Translations under genes and position numbers: made by a program | Shown: piece by piece, positions 15,820 to 24,626 of the stretch | Position numbering within the stretch: position 1 is the stretch's first letter | How the letters are laid out: the number at the start of each line of letters is the position of its first letter | The notes under the pieces: model-generated | The model's database searches: none | What the model was told of the DNA's origin: nothing | Seen by the model: only the letters and a program-made list of their open reading frames with translations | Source of the DNA: Tepidimonas fonticaldi | GTDB lineage: Bacteria > Pseudomonadota > Gammaproteobacteria > Burkholderiales > Burkholderiaceae_C | Direction: 5' to 3' | NCBI RefSeq assembly: GCF_007556755.1 | Contig: NZ_VJOO01000005.1 | Location: forward strand, 1-64,000 | DNA: 64,000 nt

Positions 15820-16877
15820 ACGCGCGCCGCGCCGCCGGGGTGTTGCTCGCGCTGCTCGCGGCGGCGGCGGGGCTGCTGGCGCTGGCGGTCAGCGTCGGCA
15901 GCCAGGGGCTGGAGCCGGTGTGGACGTTGCTCGCATCGCCGCCGAACGAGGGGCAGGCGGCGCTGGCCGCGCAGATCGTGTGGGAGATTCGGCTGCCGCG
16001 CGCGCTGGGCGCCTGGGCCGCCGGGGCGTTGCTCGGGGTGGCGGGCGCGGTGGCGCAGGGGCTGTTCCGCAACCCGCTGGCCGACCCGTTCCTGCTCGGC
16101 AGCGCGGCGGGGGCGTCGCTGGCAGTGGCACTCGCCTTGGTGGCCTTGGGCGGTTCGGCCGGCATGCTTGGAGGGGCGGGCGCCCCCGGCTGGAGCGTGC
16201 TGTCGTCGAGCCTGTGGGTGCGGCTGGGCCTGACCGGGGCGGCGTTCGTCGGGGCGCTGGCGGCGGTGCTGCTGACGCTGGCGCTGGCGCGCGGCGTGCA
16301 GCACACGCTGCGGCTGCTGCTGGCGGGGGTGGTGGTCGGCGTGGTGCTGGGGGCCGGCACGCAGGCCGTGCTGCTGCTGGCGCCGGATGCGCTGCAGGCG
16401 ATGCAGGCGTTTCTGCTCGGCTCCACGGCGTTCGTCGGCTGGCCCTCGGCGGGGCTGATGCTGGCCGCCGCTGCGCTGTGCACCGCGGCGGCGACGCTGC
16501 TGGCGCGCGCACTGGACGCGCTGGCGCTCGGCGAGGCCACCGCCGCGAGCCTCGGCATGCCGCTGGCGACGCTGCGTCTGGCGCTGGTGGCGGTGCTGGC
16601 GCTGGCCACCGCCAGCGCCGTGGCGCAGACCGGGCTGATCGCCTTCGTGGGACTCGCGGCGCCGCACCTGGTACGCGCACTGGTGCCGACGACGCACGGC
16701 TGGCTGATGGCGCTGGCCGCCGCGATGGGCGGCGCGCTGCTGCTGGCGGCCGACACGCTGGCACGGGGGTGGCTGGCGCCGCAGGAGGTGCCGGTGGGCG
16801 TGCTGACCGCGGTGCTGGGCGGCGGCTACCTGCTGTGGCTGATGCACCGCGGGCGGCTGCGGGGGCAGGGGGCATGA
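15816..16877 (+). CDS. btuC: Cobalamin ABC transporter permease BtuC
   Basis: This FecCD/BtuC-family inner-membrane permease has 353 residues with about ten hydrophobic segments. Diagnostic stretches include IRLPRALGAWAAGALLGVAG, GLFRNPLADPFLLGSAAGAS and the EATAASLGM loop that contacts the ATPase, plus GLIAFVGLAAPHLVR. The start is GTG at 15816, overlapping the btuF stop (GTGA). The stop overlaps the ATG of btuD. It forms the channel for B12 together with BtuD and BtuF. Confidence 0.94.
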   Translation: MNARRAAGVLLALLAAAAGLLALAVSVGSQGLEPVWTLLASPPNEGQAALAAQIVWEIRLPRALGAWAAGALLGVAGAVAQGLFRNPLADPFLLGSAAGASLAVALALVALGGSAGMLGGAGAPGWSVLSSSLWVRLGLTGAAFVGALAAVLLTLALARGVQHTLRLLLAGVVVGVVLGAGTQAVLLLAPDALQAMQAFLLGSTAFVGWPSAGLMLAAAALCTAAATLLARALDALALGEATAASLGMPLATLRLALVAVLALATASAVAQTGLIAFVGLAAPHLVRALVPTTHGWLMALAAAMGGALLLAADTLARGWLAPQEVPVGVLTAVLGGGYLLWLMHRGRLRGQGA

Positions 16878-17800
16878 TGCACACCGCGGTGGATGCCAAC
16901 GGCCCCGTCGCGCTGGCCGCGCAGGCGGTCAGCGTCCGGCTGGGCCGCCACCCCGTGCTGCACGGCGTGACGGCGGCGCTGCCGCGCGGGCGCTGGACCT
17001 GCATCGTCGGCCCCAACGGCGCGGGCAAATCGACGCTGCTGAAGGCGCTGGCGGGCTTGCTGCCGCTGCAGGGCGGGCGCGTCGAGCTGCTGGGGCGGGC
17101 GCTGCAGGACTGGCCGCGCCGGGCGCGCGCCCGCACGGTGGCGTGGCTCGGGCAGGCCGAGCCGGGCGGCGACGACCTGACCGCCTGGGACGTGGCGATG
17201 CTGGGCCGCCTGCCGCACCAGCCGTGGCTCGGCGCGCCCAGCCCCGCCGACCGCCGCGCGGTCGAAGAGGCGCTGCGCCTGACGCAGGCGTGGGACTGGC
17301 GCGCGCGGCCGCTTGCGCAGCTATCGGGCGGGCAGCGCCAGCGCGTGCTGCTGGCGCGTCTGCTGGCGGTGCAGGCGCCGATTCTGCTGATGGACGAGCC
17401 GCTGGCGCACCTGGATCCGCCGCACCAGGCCGACTGGCTGGCGCTGGTGCGTGGGCTCACGCGGCAGGGGCAGACGGTGGTGACCGTGCTGCACGAGCTC
17501 AACATGGCGCTGCACGCCGACGAGCTGCTGATCCTGGACGCCGGCCGCGTGCGCCATCAAGGGCCGGCGGACGATCCGGCCACGCACCGCGCGCTGGAGC
17601 AGGTGTTCGGGCAGCACATCGCGGTGCGGCCGCTGGACGCCGGCGCCGCCGGCGCGGATGGCGTGTCGGCGCGTTGGGTGGTGCTGCCCAAGGAGCCCGT
17701 TTTTGCCGAAGGCGGTGAGGTCGCCTCGGCCCCCCGCGCCCGCCCGGGCGCATTCATCTGTGAGGAGGTCTGTCATGCACATCGAACCCGGAGTTGTTGA
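16874..17800 (+). CDS. btuD: Cobalamin ABC transporter ATP-binding protein BtuD
   Basis: This 308-residue ABC ATPase energises BtuC. Walker A is GPNGAGKST (46-54), the signature is LSGGQRQRV, Walker B is ILLMDEPLAHLD, and the switch histidine is in VTVLHELN. The first of two tandem ATG codons (16874/16877) overlaps the btuC stop. The frame continues about 50 residues beyond the usual BtuD end, and its last nine codons overlap the ribosome site and start of the next gene. The tail (AFICEEVCHAHRTRSC) is probably non-functional read-on. Confidence 0.93.
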   Translation: MMHTAVDANGPVALAAQAVSVRLGRHPVLHGVTAALPRGRWTCIVGPNGAGKSTLLKALAGLLPLQGGRVELLGRALQDWPRRARARTVAWLGQAEPGGDDLTAWDVAMLGRLPHQPWLGAPSPADRRAVEEALRLTQAWDWRARPLAQLSGGQRQRVLLARLLAVQAPILLMDEPLAHLDPPHQADWLALVRGLTRQGQTVVTVLHELNMALHADELLILDAGRVRHQGPADDPATHRALEQVFGQHIAVRPLDAGAAGADGVSARWVVLPKEPVFAEGGEVASAPRARPGAFICEEVCHAHRTRSC

Positions 17801-18452
17801 AGGCAGCAAAGCGTTACTCGGTTACGCCACCGGCACCGCTGCGGTGGCTTGGGCTGGCAAGCTGGCTTGGGACATGCTGCGACAGGAGGGGGCGCAGGCT
17901 TTGCTGCTGCGCTCGCTGTTGACCACCGCCCTGGTGTTTTGCTTTTTCGAGGTGCTGCCGCACCATCCGGTCGGCGTCTCGGAGGTGCACCTGATCCTGG
18001 GCACCACGTTGCTGCTGCTGTTCGGGGTGGCGCCAGCTGCCTTGGGGCTGGCTGGCGGGCTGCTGATTCAAGGGCTGTTTTTTGCGCCGGCGGATTTGCC
18101 GCAATACGGGATGAACGTCACCACGCTGTTGGTGCCGCTGTATGCCACCGCGGCGCTGGCGCAGCGGGTCATCCCGCAGCAGGTGGCCTGCGTCGATCTG
18201 CGCTACGCGCAGGCGCTCAAGCTGTCCGTGGCCTATCAGGGCGGCATCGTGGCTTGGGTGGCGTTCTGGGCGCTGTATGGTCATGGCCTCGAGGCGGACA
18301 ACCTGGCCAACATCGGCGCGTTTGGCGCGGCGTATGTGGCGGTGATCGTGGCGGAGCCGCTGATCGACCTGGCGGTGCTGGCGGCAGCCAAAGCTCTGCA
18401 CGCGCTGAAGCGCAGCGTGGCGGTGCAGCGCCGGCTCTACCATGCTGCTTGA
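17775..18452 (+). CDS. CbiM-like cobalt permease (orphan S-component)
   Basis: This 225-residue membrane protein with about six hydrophobic segments belongs to the CbiM/energy-coupling-factor cobalt permease family. In CbiM/NikM the extreme N-terminus (Met-His-Ile) loops into the membrane to bind Co2+ or Ni2+. Here the protein starts MHIEPG, and a conserved HHPVGVSEVHLIL segment corresponds to the second metal-binding loop. AGGAGG (17763-17768) precedes the start at 17775 by six bases, which supports a free MHI terminus. No CbiN, CbiQ or CbiO genes are nearby, so it either works alone or borrows another module. The cobalt role is inferred from family and location. Confidence 0.78.
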   Translation: MHIEPGVVEGSKALLGYATGTAAVAWAGKLAWDMLRQEGAQALLLRSLLTTALVFCFFEVLPHHPVGVSEVHLILGTTLLLLFGVAPAALGLAGGLLIQGLFFAPADLPQYGMNVTTLLVPLYATAALAQRVIPQQVACVDLRYAQALKLSVAYQGGIVAWVAFWALYGHGLEADNLANIGAFGAAYVAVIVAEPLIDLAVLAAAKALHALKRSVAVQRRLYHAA

Positions 18453-19239
18453 GGCTGCGGTGCCGATGGCGCCGGGGTGGGTGTCGATCGTCGGCGCCGG
18501 CCCTGGGCCGTTGGATTTGCTCACCCTGCGCGCCCTGGATCGGCTGCGTCGCGCCGAAGTGGTCATCCACGACCGCCTGATCGGCGCCGACATCCTGGCC
18601 GAAATCCCGGCGCGGGCGCTGCGCTACGACGTCGGCAAAGCGCGCGGTCGGCATACGCTGCCGCAGGCCGACATCCACGCGCTGATGGTGGCGCACGCCC
18701 GCGCCGGACGGCGCGTGGTGCGGCTCAAAGGCGGCGATCCCTTCATCTTTGGCCGCGGCGGCGAGGAGATGCAGGCGCTGTGCGCCGCGGCGGTGCCGTT
18801 TGAGGTCGTGCCTGGGGTCAGCGCCGCGCAGGGCTGCGGCGCCGCCGCTGGCATCCCGCTGACGCAACGGGAACTGGCCAGCCAGTGCATCTTCTTGCCC
18901 GGGCACGCAGACCGCGGCGACGGCGCCTACGATTGGGCGGCGTTGGCCCGCCCCGGCCAGACCTTGGTGTTTTACATGGGCGTGGCGCGGCTGGCGTGCA
19001 TCGCCGAGCGCCTCATGGCGCATGGACTGGCGCCGGATACGCCAGCCGCGCTGGTGCTGGATGGCACGCGCCCGACCCAAACCGTGTTGGCCCGTCCGCT
19101 GCAGGTGTTGGCCAGCCAAGCCCCGCCCTATGGGCCGCGGCCCGGGCTGTTGATCATCGGCCCGACGGTGGCGTTGAGCCCCCACTATCAGGCGGAGCAG
19201 ACGGACGTGGCGGCAACCGTGGAGGCGTCGGGGCGATGA
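18442..19239 (+). CDS. cobA: Uroporphyrinogen-III C-methyltransferase
   Basis: CobA uses two S-adenosylmethionine molecules to methylate uroporphyrinogen III at C2 and C7, giving precorrin-2, the entry to B12 and siroheme. The 265-residue tetrapyrrole methylase carries the SUMT motifs VSIVGAGPGPLDLLTLRAL (near residues 13-31), RLKGGDPFIFGRGGEE and VVPGVSAAQG. The family's usual length is about 250-280. Start at 18442 overlaps the CbiM-like gene by eleven bases; an ATG at 18466 is an alternative with no overlap. Its stop overlaps cobG (ATGA). No CysG-type dehydrogenase/ferrochelatase domain is attached, so this copy serves B12. Confidence 0.95.
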   Translation: MLLEAAVPMAPGWVSIVGAGPGPLDLLTLRALDRLRRAEVVIHDRLIGADILAEIPARALRYDVGKARGRHTLPQADIHALMVAHARAGRRVVRLKGGDPFIFGRGGEEMQALCAAAVPFEVVPGVSAAQGCGAAAGIPLTQRELASQCIFLPGHADRGDGAYDWAALARPGQTLVFYMGVARLACIAERLMAHGLAPDTPAALVLDGTRPTQTVLARPLQVLASQAPPYGPRPGLLIIGPTVALSPHYQAEQTDVAATVEASGR

Positions 19240-20468
19240 GCACGAGCACGCTCGCAACTGGCCGAACTCCAGAGGCGCTGCGCCGTGGCTGGTGCCCGGG
19301 AGCCTGGCGGCCGATGCCGTCGGGCGACGGCTGGATCCTGCGCATCCGCGTGCCGCTGGGGCGGTTGTCGCGGCGGCAGGCCGAGGGGTTGGCGGCCCTG
19401 ATGCAGGCGCAGCGGCTCGATGTCATCGAATTGACCCAGCGCGCTCATTTGCAGTGGCGCGGGGTGCAGCCGGAGCAGCACGCCGCACTGTTGCGCGGCC
19501 TGCGGGCGCTGGGCCTGCTGGACCAGGACGCCACGCAGGAGGCGCGGCGCAATGTGTTGGTGCAGCCGTGCTGGCAACCAGGCGATGCCACGCACCGGGT
19601 GGCGCGGCAGCTGCTGCAGCGGCTGCGCCAGCCCGAGGCGCCGCAGCTACCAGCCAAGTTCGGCTTTGCCGTCGATCTGGGTCAGCGCCCCTATCTGCGC
19701 AAGGCCAGCGCCGACGTGCGCATCGAGGTGTCGCAAGACGGCTGGGCGCTCGTGCGACCCGACGGCAGCCCGTATGGCTTGGCGGTGCCGCTGGAGCGTG
19801 CGGCCGAGGAAGCCATGGCGCTGGCGACATGGTTTGCCCAGCGCGCTCAGGGTCCTGGCGCTGCGCGGCGCATGGCGGCCTGGATGGCGCAACGGCGCCG
19901 GCTCGCAAGCGAACTTGCGCCTGGGGTGCAGCCCGATGCCGGGCCCCATGCGTTCGCATGGTGGGCCGTGCTGCCGCCAGGGGTGGCCTGGGTGGCCGCG
20001 CCTTGGGGGCGACTCAGCGCCGCGGCGTGGACGAGGCTGGCGCAGCTGGCGCCGCTGCGGCTGACGCCGTGGCGGGCCGTGTTGCTGGAGCGCCACGCTC
20101 GGGCTCCCCAGGATGAAGCGTGGATCACCGAAGCGACGGATCCGCGGCTGCGCGTGGCGGCGTGCGTCGGCGCCCCCGGCTGCGTGCAGGCCGCCGGTGA
20201 CACGCTGCGATTGGCCGGCTTGTTGGCAGCCAACCTGCCGCCGGACGGTTGGTTGCATGTCAGCGGCTGCGCCAAGGGCTGCGCGCATCCCCATCCGGCG
20301 CCCACCGTGCGCGTGCGCCCCGAAGGCTGGGATTGGATCGGGTGGGGTCGGGCTGATGTCGCGGCAGATGCGCATTTCAACGAAGTTGAACCGCTCATCG
20401 ACGCGATGCGCCGTAATGTTGGGCGGCAGGATTGGCAGCGATCGGAAGAGGGGGGGGTTGCACGATGA
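19236..20468 (+). CDS. cobG: Precorrin-3B synthase CobG
   Basis: CobG is an iron-sulfur monooxygenase that uses O2 to hydroxylate C20 and form the gamma-lactone of precorrin-3B, the hallmark step of the aerobic pathway. The 410-residue protein has the nitrite/sulfite-reductase-like fold in two halves. Four Fe-S ligands are visible near the C-terminus: Cys-x5-Cys in CVGAPGC and Cys-x3-Cys in GCAKGC, followed by AHPHPAP. Its presence, rather than the alternative CobZ, sets the route as aerobic. It is coupled to cobA and cobH by ATGA overlaps. Confidence 0.92.
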   Translation: MSTSTLATGRTPEALRRGWCPGAWRPMPSGDGWILRIRVPLGRLSRRQAEGLAALMQAQRLDVIELTQRAHLQWRGVQPEQHAALLRGLRALGLLDQDATQEARRNVLVQPCWQPGDATHRVARQLLQRLRQPEAPQLPAKFGFAVDLGQRPYLRKASADVRIEVSQDGWALVRPDGSPYGLAVPLERAAEEAMALATWFAQRAQGPGAARRMAAWMAQRRRLASELAPGVQPDAGPHAFAWWAVLPPGVAWVAAPWGRLSAAAWTRLAQLAPLRLTPWRAVLLERHARAPQDEAWITEATDPRLRVAACVGAPGCVQAAGDTLRLAGLLAANLPPDGWLHVSGCAKGCAHPHPAPTVRVRPEGWDWIGWGRADVAADAHFNEVEPLIDAMRRNVGRQDWQRSEEGGVAR

Positions 20469-21109
20469 CGACAGGGGTGTTGGACGATTACGAGCGCGAC
20501 GGTGCGGCGATCTACCGCCGCTCGTTTGCCATCATCCGTGCCGAGGCCGACCTGGGGCGCTTCGATGCCCAGCAAGAGCCCGTGGTGGTGCGCATGATCC
20601 ACGCCTGCGGCCTGGTGGAGCTGGCCAGGGACGTGGCTTTCACGCCCGATCTGGTGCCGGCGGCGCGCGCCGCGCTGCGCTGCGGTGCGCCGATTCTGTG
20701 CGACGCGCAGATGGTGGCCTCCGGCATCACGCGCCGGCGTCTGCCCGCCGACAACCTGGTGCTGTGCACGCTGCACGACCCGCAGGTCGGTGCCCTGGCG
20801 CAGCGGCTGGGCACCACGCTCAGCGCAGCGGCGCTGGAGCTGTGGCGGCCCCATCTGGCTGGCGCGGTGGTGGCGATTGGCAATGCGCCGACGGCCTTGT
20901 TCCGCCTGCTGGAAATGCTGCGCGAGCCCGCCTGCCCGCGCCCAGCGGCCATTTTGGGCTGTCCGGTGGGGTTCGTCGGGGCGGCGGAGTCCAAAGCGGC
21001 GTTGATGGCGCAGCCGCCCGCGCCGGCGCTGACGGTGCACGGGCGGCTGGGCGGCTCGGCCATCGTGGCGGCAGCGCTCAACGCACTGGCCAGCGAGGAG
21101 GAGCGTTGA
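20465..21109 (+). CDS. cobH: Precorrin-8X methylmutase CobH
   Basis: CobH moves the C11 methyl to C12, turning precorrin-8X into hydrogenobyrinic acid. The 214-residue protein shows the family pattern [14 protein letters not shown]-like start ([17 protein letters not shown]), catalytic-histidine region [31 protein letters not shown], the [16 protein letters not shown] loop and the [16 protein letters not shown] motif. It is coupled to cobG (ATGA at 20465) and to cobI (TGATG at 21107-21111). Confidence 0.95.
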   Translation: MTTGVLDDYERDGAAIYRRSFAIIRAEADLGRFDAQQEPVVVRMIHACGLVELARDVAFTPDLVPAARAALRCGAPILCDAQMVASGITRRRLPADNLVLCTLHDPQVGALAQRLGTTLSAAALELWRPHLAGAVVAIGNAPTALFRLLEMLREPACPRPAAILGCPVGFVGAAESKAALMAQPPAPALTVHGRLGGSAIVAAALNALASEEER

Positions 21110-21849
21110 TGGGACGAATCGTCGGCGTCGGTTTGGGGCCGGGCGACCCGCATTTGGTGACGGTGCGCGCCCAGCGTTGGCTCGCCCAGGCGCGTCAGGT
21201 GGCCTACTTTCGCAAGCGTGGCCGCCCCGGCCGTGCGCGACGCATCGCGCAAGCCTGGCTCGCGCCGCAGGTGGTGGAGCACGCGATGGAGTATCCCGTC
21301 ACCACCGAGCTGCCGTTTGACAGCCCGGCCTACATCGATTTGCTGGCCCGGTTTTATGACCAATGGGTCGAGCGACTGGAAGCGTTGGCCGCGCAGGACG
21401 ACGTCGTGGTGCTGTGCGAGGGCGATCCGTTTTTCTACGGCTCGTTCATGCATTTGTATGAAAGATTGCGCCGCCGTGGCCGCGTGCCGGTGGAGGTGGT
21501 GCCGGGGTTGCCGGGCATGGTCGGTTGCTGGTCGGCCTGCGGCCAGCCGATGGCCTGGGGTGATGACGTGTTGACCGTTTTGATGGGCACGCTGCCCGAG
21601 GATGAGTTGGCGCGGCGCATGCAGCAGGCCGATGCGTTGGTGGTGATGAAAGTGGGCCGCCACCTCGGGCGGGTGCGGCGGGCGCTTCAGCGAGCCGACT
21701 TGCTGGCGCGGGCATGGCTGGTGCAGGAAGGCACCATGGAGGCGCAGCAGGTGCAGCCGCTGGCCAGCGTGGATGAGCGGGCGCCTTGCCCGTATTTCGC
21801 CCTGGTGCTGGTGCCGGGGCAGGGCCGCCGGCCGGAGATTGAAGGATGA
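21109..21849 (+). CDS. cobI: Precorrin-2 C20-methyltransferase CobI
   Basis: CobI is a SAM-dependent tetrapyrrole methylase that adds the C20 methyl to precorrin-2. The 246-residue protein has the P-loop-like GVGLGPGDPHLVTVRA at residues 6-21, the LCEGDPFFYGSFMHLYERL motif diagnostic for precorrin-2 C20 methylases, and EVVPGLPGMVGCWSACG. The family length is about 240. Start and stop both overlap neighbours by one to four bases, so it is part of a tightly coupled cobG-cobH-cobI-cobJ run. Confidence 0.95.
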   Translation: MGRIVGVGLGPGDPHLVTVRAQRWLAQARQVAYFRKRGRPGRARRIAQAWLAPQVVEHAMEYPVTTELPFDSPAYIDLLARFYDQWVERLEALAAQDDVVVLCEGDPFFYGSFMHLYERLRRRGRVPVEVVPGLPGMVGCWSACGQPMAWGDDVLTVLMGTLPEDELARRMQQADALVVMKVGRHLGRVRRALQRADLLARAWLVQEGTMEAQQVQPLASVDERAPCPYFALVLVPGQGRRPEIEG

Positions 21850-22583
21850 GCGGCGGCTGGCTGTGTGTGGCCGGTCTGGGGCCGGGGGATGCGGCGCTGG
21901 TCACGCCCCAAGTGCAGCAGGCGCAGGAGCAGGCCACCGACGTGCTGGGCTACGGCCCTTACTTGGCGCGCGTGCCGCGGCGGGCGGATCAAGCCCATCA
22001 CGCCAGCGACAACCGCGAGGAACTCGAGCGCGCGCGTCACGGGCTGCGGCTGGCGCAGGCGGGGCGGCGGGTGGTGATCGTCTCCTCCGGCGACCCGGGG
22101 GTGTTTGCCATGGCCGCCGCGGTGTTCGAGGCCATGGAGGCCGAGCCGGCTTGGCAGCAGCTGGACGTGCGCGTGCTGCCCGGGGTGACGGCGATGCTGG
22201 CGGCGGCGGCTCGCCTGGGCGCGCCGCTGGGCCACGACTTTTGCGCCATCAACCTGAGCGATAACCTCAAGCCGTGGGCAGTGATCGAGCGCCGGCTCGC
22301 GCTGGCGGCGCAGGCCGACCTGGTGCTGGCGCTCTACAACCCGCGCTCGCGCAGCCGGCCTGAAGGCTTTGCCCGCGCGCTGGCGGTGCTGCGCCAGCAC
22401 TGCGAGCCCCAGCGCTGGGTGGGGTTGGCGCGCGCGGTCTTCACGCCGCAGGAATCGGTGCAGCACCTGCCGCTGGCGCAGGTGCAGCCGGACATGGCCG
22501 ACATGCGCACGCTGGTCATCGTCGGTAGCCGCGCCACGCGCACGGTGGGGCGCTACCTCTACACCCCGCGGAGGGCCGATTGA
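21846..22583 (+). CDS. cobJ: Precorrin-3B C17-methyltransferase CobJ
   Basis: CobJ methylates C17 of precorrin-3B and drives ring contraction to precorrin-4. The 245-residue protein has the methylase opening LCVAGLGPGDAALVTP, the family-specific GYGPYLARV (where CobJ/CbiH read GYxxY), VVIVSSGDPGVFAMAAAVFE, and LGHDFCAINLSDNLKPW, all typical of CobJ. It is the last plus-strand gene before the inverted cobK, from which it is separated by 41 bases containing an inverted repeat. Confidence 0.95.
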   Translation: MSGGWLCVAGLGPGDAALVTPQVQQAQEQATDVLGYGPYLARVPRRADQAHHASDNREELERARHGLRLAQAGRRVVIVSSGDPGVFAMAAAVFEAMEAEPAWQQLDVRVLPGVTAMLAAAARLGAPLGHDFCAINLSDNLKPWAVIERRLALAAQADLVLALYNPRSRSRPEGFARALAVLRQHCEPQRWVGLARAVFTPQESVQHLPLAQVQPDMADMRTLVIVGSRATRTVGRYLYTPRRAD

Positions 22584-22616
22584 TGCAGCGGGGCAGGGGA
22601 TGTCGGGGGCTGCATC
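22582..22616. terminator. Inverted repeat between convergent cobJ and cobK
   Basis: GATGCAGC (22582-22589) and GCTGCATC (22609-22616) form a perfect 8-bp stem around a 19-base G-rich loop, filling the gap between the convergent cobJ and cobK stops. There is no T-tract on either strand. It may stabilise both 3' ends or act as a weak bidirectional terminator. Confidence 0.35.
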
Positions 22617-22624
22617 GGCGCGGC

Positions 22625-23410
22625 TCAAACCGGTGGAGTGTCTGCGCGTGGGGCGGCCCTTGGGGTGTCGAAGTCCTCGTGCGCGGGCAGCCCGAGCCAC
22701 CGCAGCGCCTCGGCGATGGTTTCGGCGATGGGCCGCGGCGGCAGCGCCGGGCGCTCGATCAGCAGCACCGGCAGGCCCAGGGCGCGGGCGGCCAGCAGCT
22801 TGGCCTGCCCACCCTCGCCGCCGGAGTTTTTGGCCACGACCCACTCGATGCAGTGGGTGCGCAGCAGCGCCAGGTCGCCCTGCAGCGTGTAGGGGCCGCG
22901 CTGCACCACCACCGCGCCGCGCTGCGGCGGCACCTCAAGCCCCGGCTCGACGATGCGCAGCAGATACCAATGCGGCGTGCGCCGCAAAAACGGCTGCACG
23001 TGCTGGCGCCCGATGGCCAGAAAGACCCGGCTTGGCGTGGCCGGCAGCGCGTGCAAGGCGGCGTCGAGGTCGGGCACGCGGTGCCAGCGGTCGCAGGGGC
23101 CGGGGCGCCACGGCGGGCGCTGCAGCGCCAGCAGCGGCACGCCGGCCTGCGCACAGGCTTCAATGGCGTGGCGGCTCATCTGCGCGGCAAAGGGGTGCGT
23201 GGCGTCGATCACGTGCGTGATGCGCTGCTCGCGCAAATAGGCGGCCAGCCCCTCGGGGCCGCCGAAGCCGCCCACGCGGGTTGGCAGCGGCTGCGCGATC
23301 GGCTGCGCGGTGCGCCCGGCGTAGGAAAACGTCGCAGGCACGCCAGCGCGGGCCAGCGCCTGCGCCAGGCGCGAGGCTTCGGTGGTGCCGCCAAGCAGGA
23401 GGACGTGCAT
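22625..23410 (-). CDS. cobK: Precorrin-6A reductase CobK
   Basis: CobK uses NADPH to reduce precorrin-6A to precorrin-6B. The 261-residue protein has the dinucleotide-binding opening [19 protein letters not shown], the DATHPFAAQMSRHAIEAC motif and a C-terminal NSGGEGGQAKLLAA segment, all diagnostic. It is the only biosynthetic gene of the locus on the minus strand. Its ATG (23410-23408 on the minus strand) shares two bases with the ATG of cobL (23409-23411), so the two genes diverge with no spacer. No good minus-strand ribosome site is seen upstream. The frame stays open for another 1.9 kb antisense to cobL and cobM, but that part has no homology. Confidence 0.94.
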   Translation of the reverse strand: MHVLLLGGTTEASRLAQALARAGVPATFSYAGRTAQPIAQPLPTRVGGFGGPEGLAAYLREQRITHVIDATHPFAAQMSRHAIEACAQAGVPLLALQRPPWRPGPCDRWHRVPDLDAALHALPATPSRVFLAIGRQHVQPFLRRTPHWYLLRIVEPGLEVPPQRGAVVVQRGPYTLQGDLALLRTHCIEWVVAKNSGGEGGQAKLLAARALGLPVLLIERPALPPRPIAETIAEALRWLGLPAHEDFDTPRAAPRADTPPV

Positions 23411-24626
23411 GGCTGAAGCGTGGTTGTCGATCATCGGCATCGGCGAAGACGGTCTGCAGGGTTGCAGCGAGTCTAGCCGCCGATTGCTGGCGCAAGCGCG
23501 GCGCGTCTTTGGCGGGCCGCGCCATCTGGCGCTGGCCGGCATCGAGCCGGAGCGCGCCGAGCCGTGGCCGGTGCCGTTTGACATCGCCCCGCTGCTGGCT
23601 TGGCGCGGCCAGCCGGTGGTGGCGCTGGTCTCGGGCGATCCGTTTTGGTTTGGCGCCGGCAGCGTGCTGGCGCGCGCGTTGCCGCGCCACGAGTGGCAGG
23701 CCGTGCCGGCACCCTCGACGTTCACCCTGGCCGCCAGCGCTTTGGGCTGGCCGTTGGAGGAGGTGCGCTGCCTGGGGCTGCACGCGCAGCCGCTGCGCAC
23801 GCTGTGGCCGCACTTGGGGCGGGGGCGGCGCCTGCTGTGCCTGCTGCGCGACGAGGCGGCGTTGCAGGCAGCGGTGGTGCTGCTGCGCGAAGAAGGCTTT
23901 GGCGCCAGCACCGCCTGGGCATTGCAACGGCTGGGCGGGCCGCGGCAGCGCATCGAGCGTTTCTCGATCCGGGACGGCGCGCCAGCTGGCCTGCAAGCGC
24001 CGCTGGCGCTGGCGCTGGACTTGCACGATGGCCCGGAAGGCTTGCCCGCCTGCGTCGGTTTGCCCGATGCGCTGTTCGAGCACGACGGCCAGCTCACCAA
24101 AGCGCCGATGCGGGCGTTGACGCTGCAGGCGCTGGCGCCGCGCCCTGGGCAGCGGTTGTGGGACTTGGGTGCCGGCAGCGGCTCAATCAGCATCGAGTGG
24201 TGCCTGGCTGGCGGTGTGGCCGAGGCGGTGGAGCGCGACGCGGTGCGTGCCGAGCGCGTGCAGCGCAACGCCGAGCGCTTCGGCCTAACCCCACGCCTGC
24301 GCGTCTGGTCGAGCGACGCCTTGGCGACGCTGGCGCAACTGCCCGAGCCGCAGGCGGTGTTCATCGGTGGCGGCATGGATGCGGCGCTGTGGCAGGCGCT
24401 GCGGCTGCGGCTGCCGGCGGGCTGCCGGGTCGTCGTCAACGCGGTGACCACCGCCACCCAAGCCTTGTTGGCGCAGCTGCACGAGCGCCACGGCGGCCAG
24501 CTGCGGCAGATCGCGCTGGCGGAGGCGCAGCCGCTCGGGCCGCAGCAGGGCTTCGTGCCGTGGCGGCCGCAGTGGCAATGGGTGTGGCAGGCGCCGTCCG
24601 TCGAAGTTGGAGGGAATGCGACATGA
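23409..24626 (+). CDS. cobL: Precorrin-6Y C5,15-methyltransferase (decarboxylating) CobL
   Basis: CobL methylates C5 and C15 and decarboxylates the C12 acetate of precorrin-6B, giving precorrin-8X. The 405-residue protein is the usual CbiE-CbiT fusion. The N-terminal tetrapyrrole methylase domain spans about 1-205 ([35 protein letters not shown]). The C-terminal Rossmann methyltransferase covers about 215-400 ([12 protein letters not shown] and SAM loop [15 protein letters not shown]). The start at 23409 is fixed by AGGAGG at 23397-23402, six bases upstream; that ribosome site lies inside the 5' coding end of cobK. It is coupled to cobM (ATGA). Confidence 0.95.
   Translation: MAEAWLSIIGIGEDGLQGCSESSRRLLAQARRVFGGPRHLALAGIEPERAEPWPVPFDIAPLLAWRGQPVVALVSGDPFWFGAGSVLARALPRHEWQAVPAPSTFTLAASALGWPLEEVRCLGLHAQPLRTLWPHLGRGRRLLCLLRDEAALQAAVVLLREEGFGASTAWALQRLGGPRQRIERFSIRDGAPAGLQAPLALALDLHDGPEGLPACVGLPDALFEHDGQLTKAPMRALTLQALAPRPGQRLWDLGAGSGSISIEWCLAGGVAEAVERDAVRAERVQRNAERFGLTPRLRVWSSDALATLAQLPEPQAVFIGGGMDAALWQALRLRLPAGCRVVVNAVTTATQALLAQLHERHGGQLRQIALAEAQPLGPQQGFVPWRPQWQWVWQAPSVEVGGNAT

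Noticed and set aside
17758-17800. btuD tail as a functional C-terminal domain
   Set aside because: The extra residues overlap the ribosome site and start of the CbiM-like gene and do not resemble any ABC ATPase extension.
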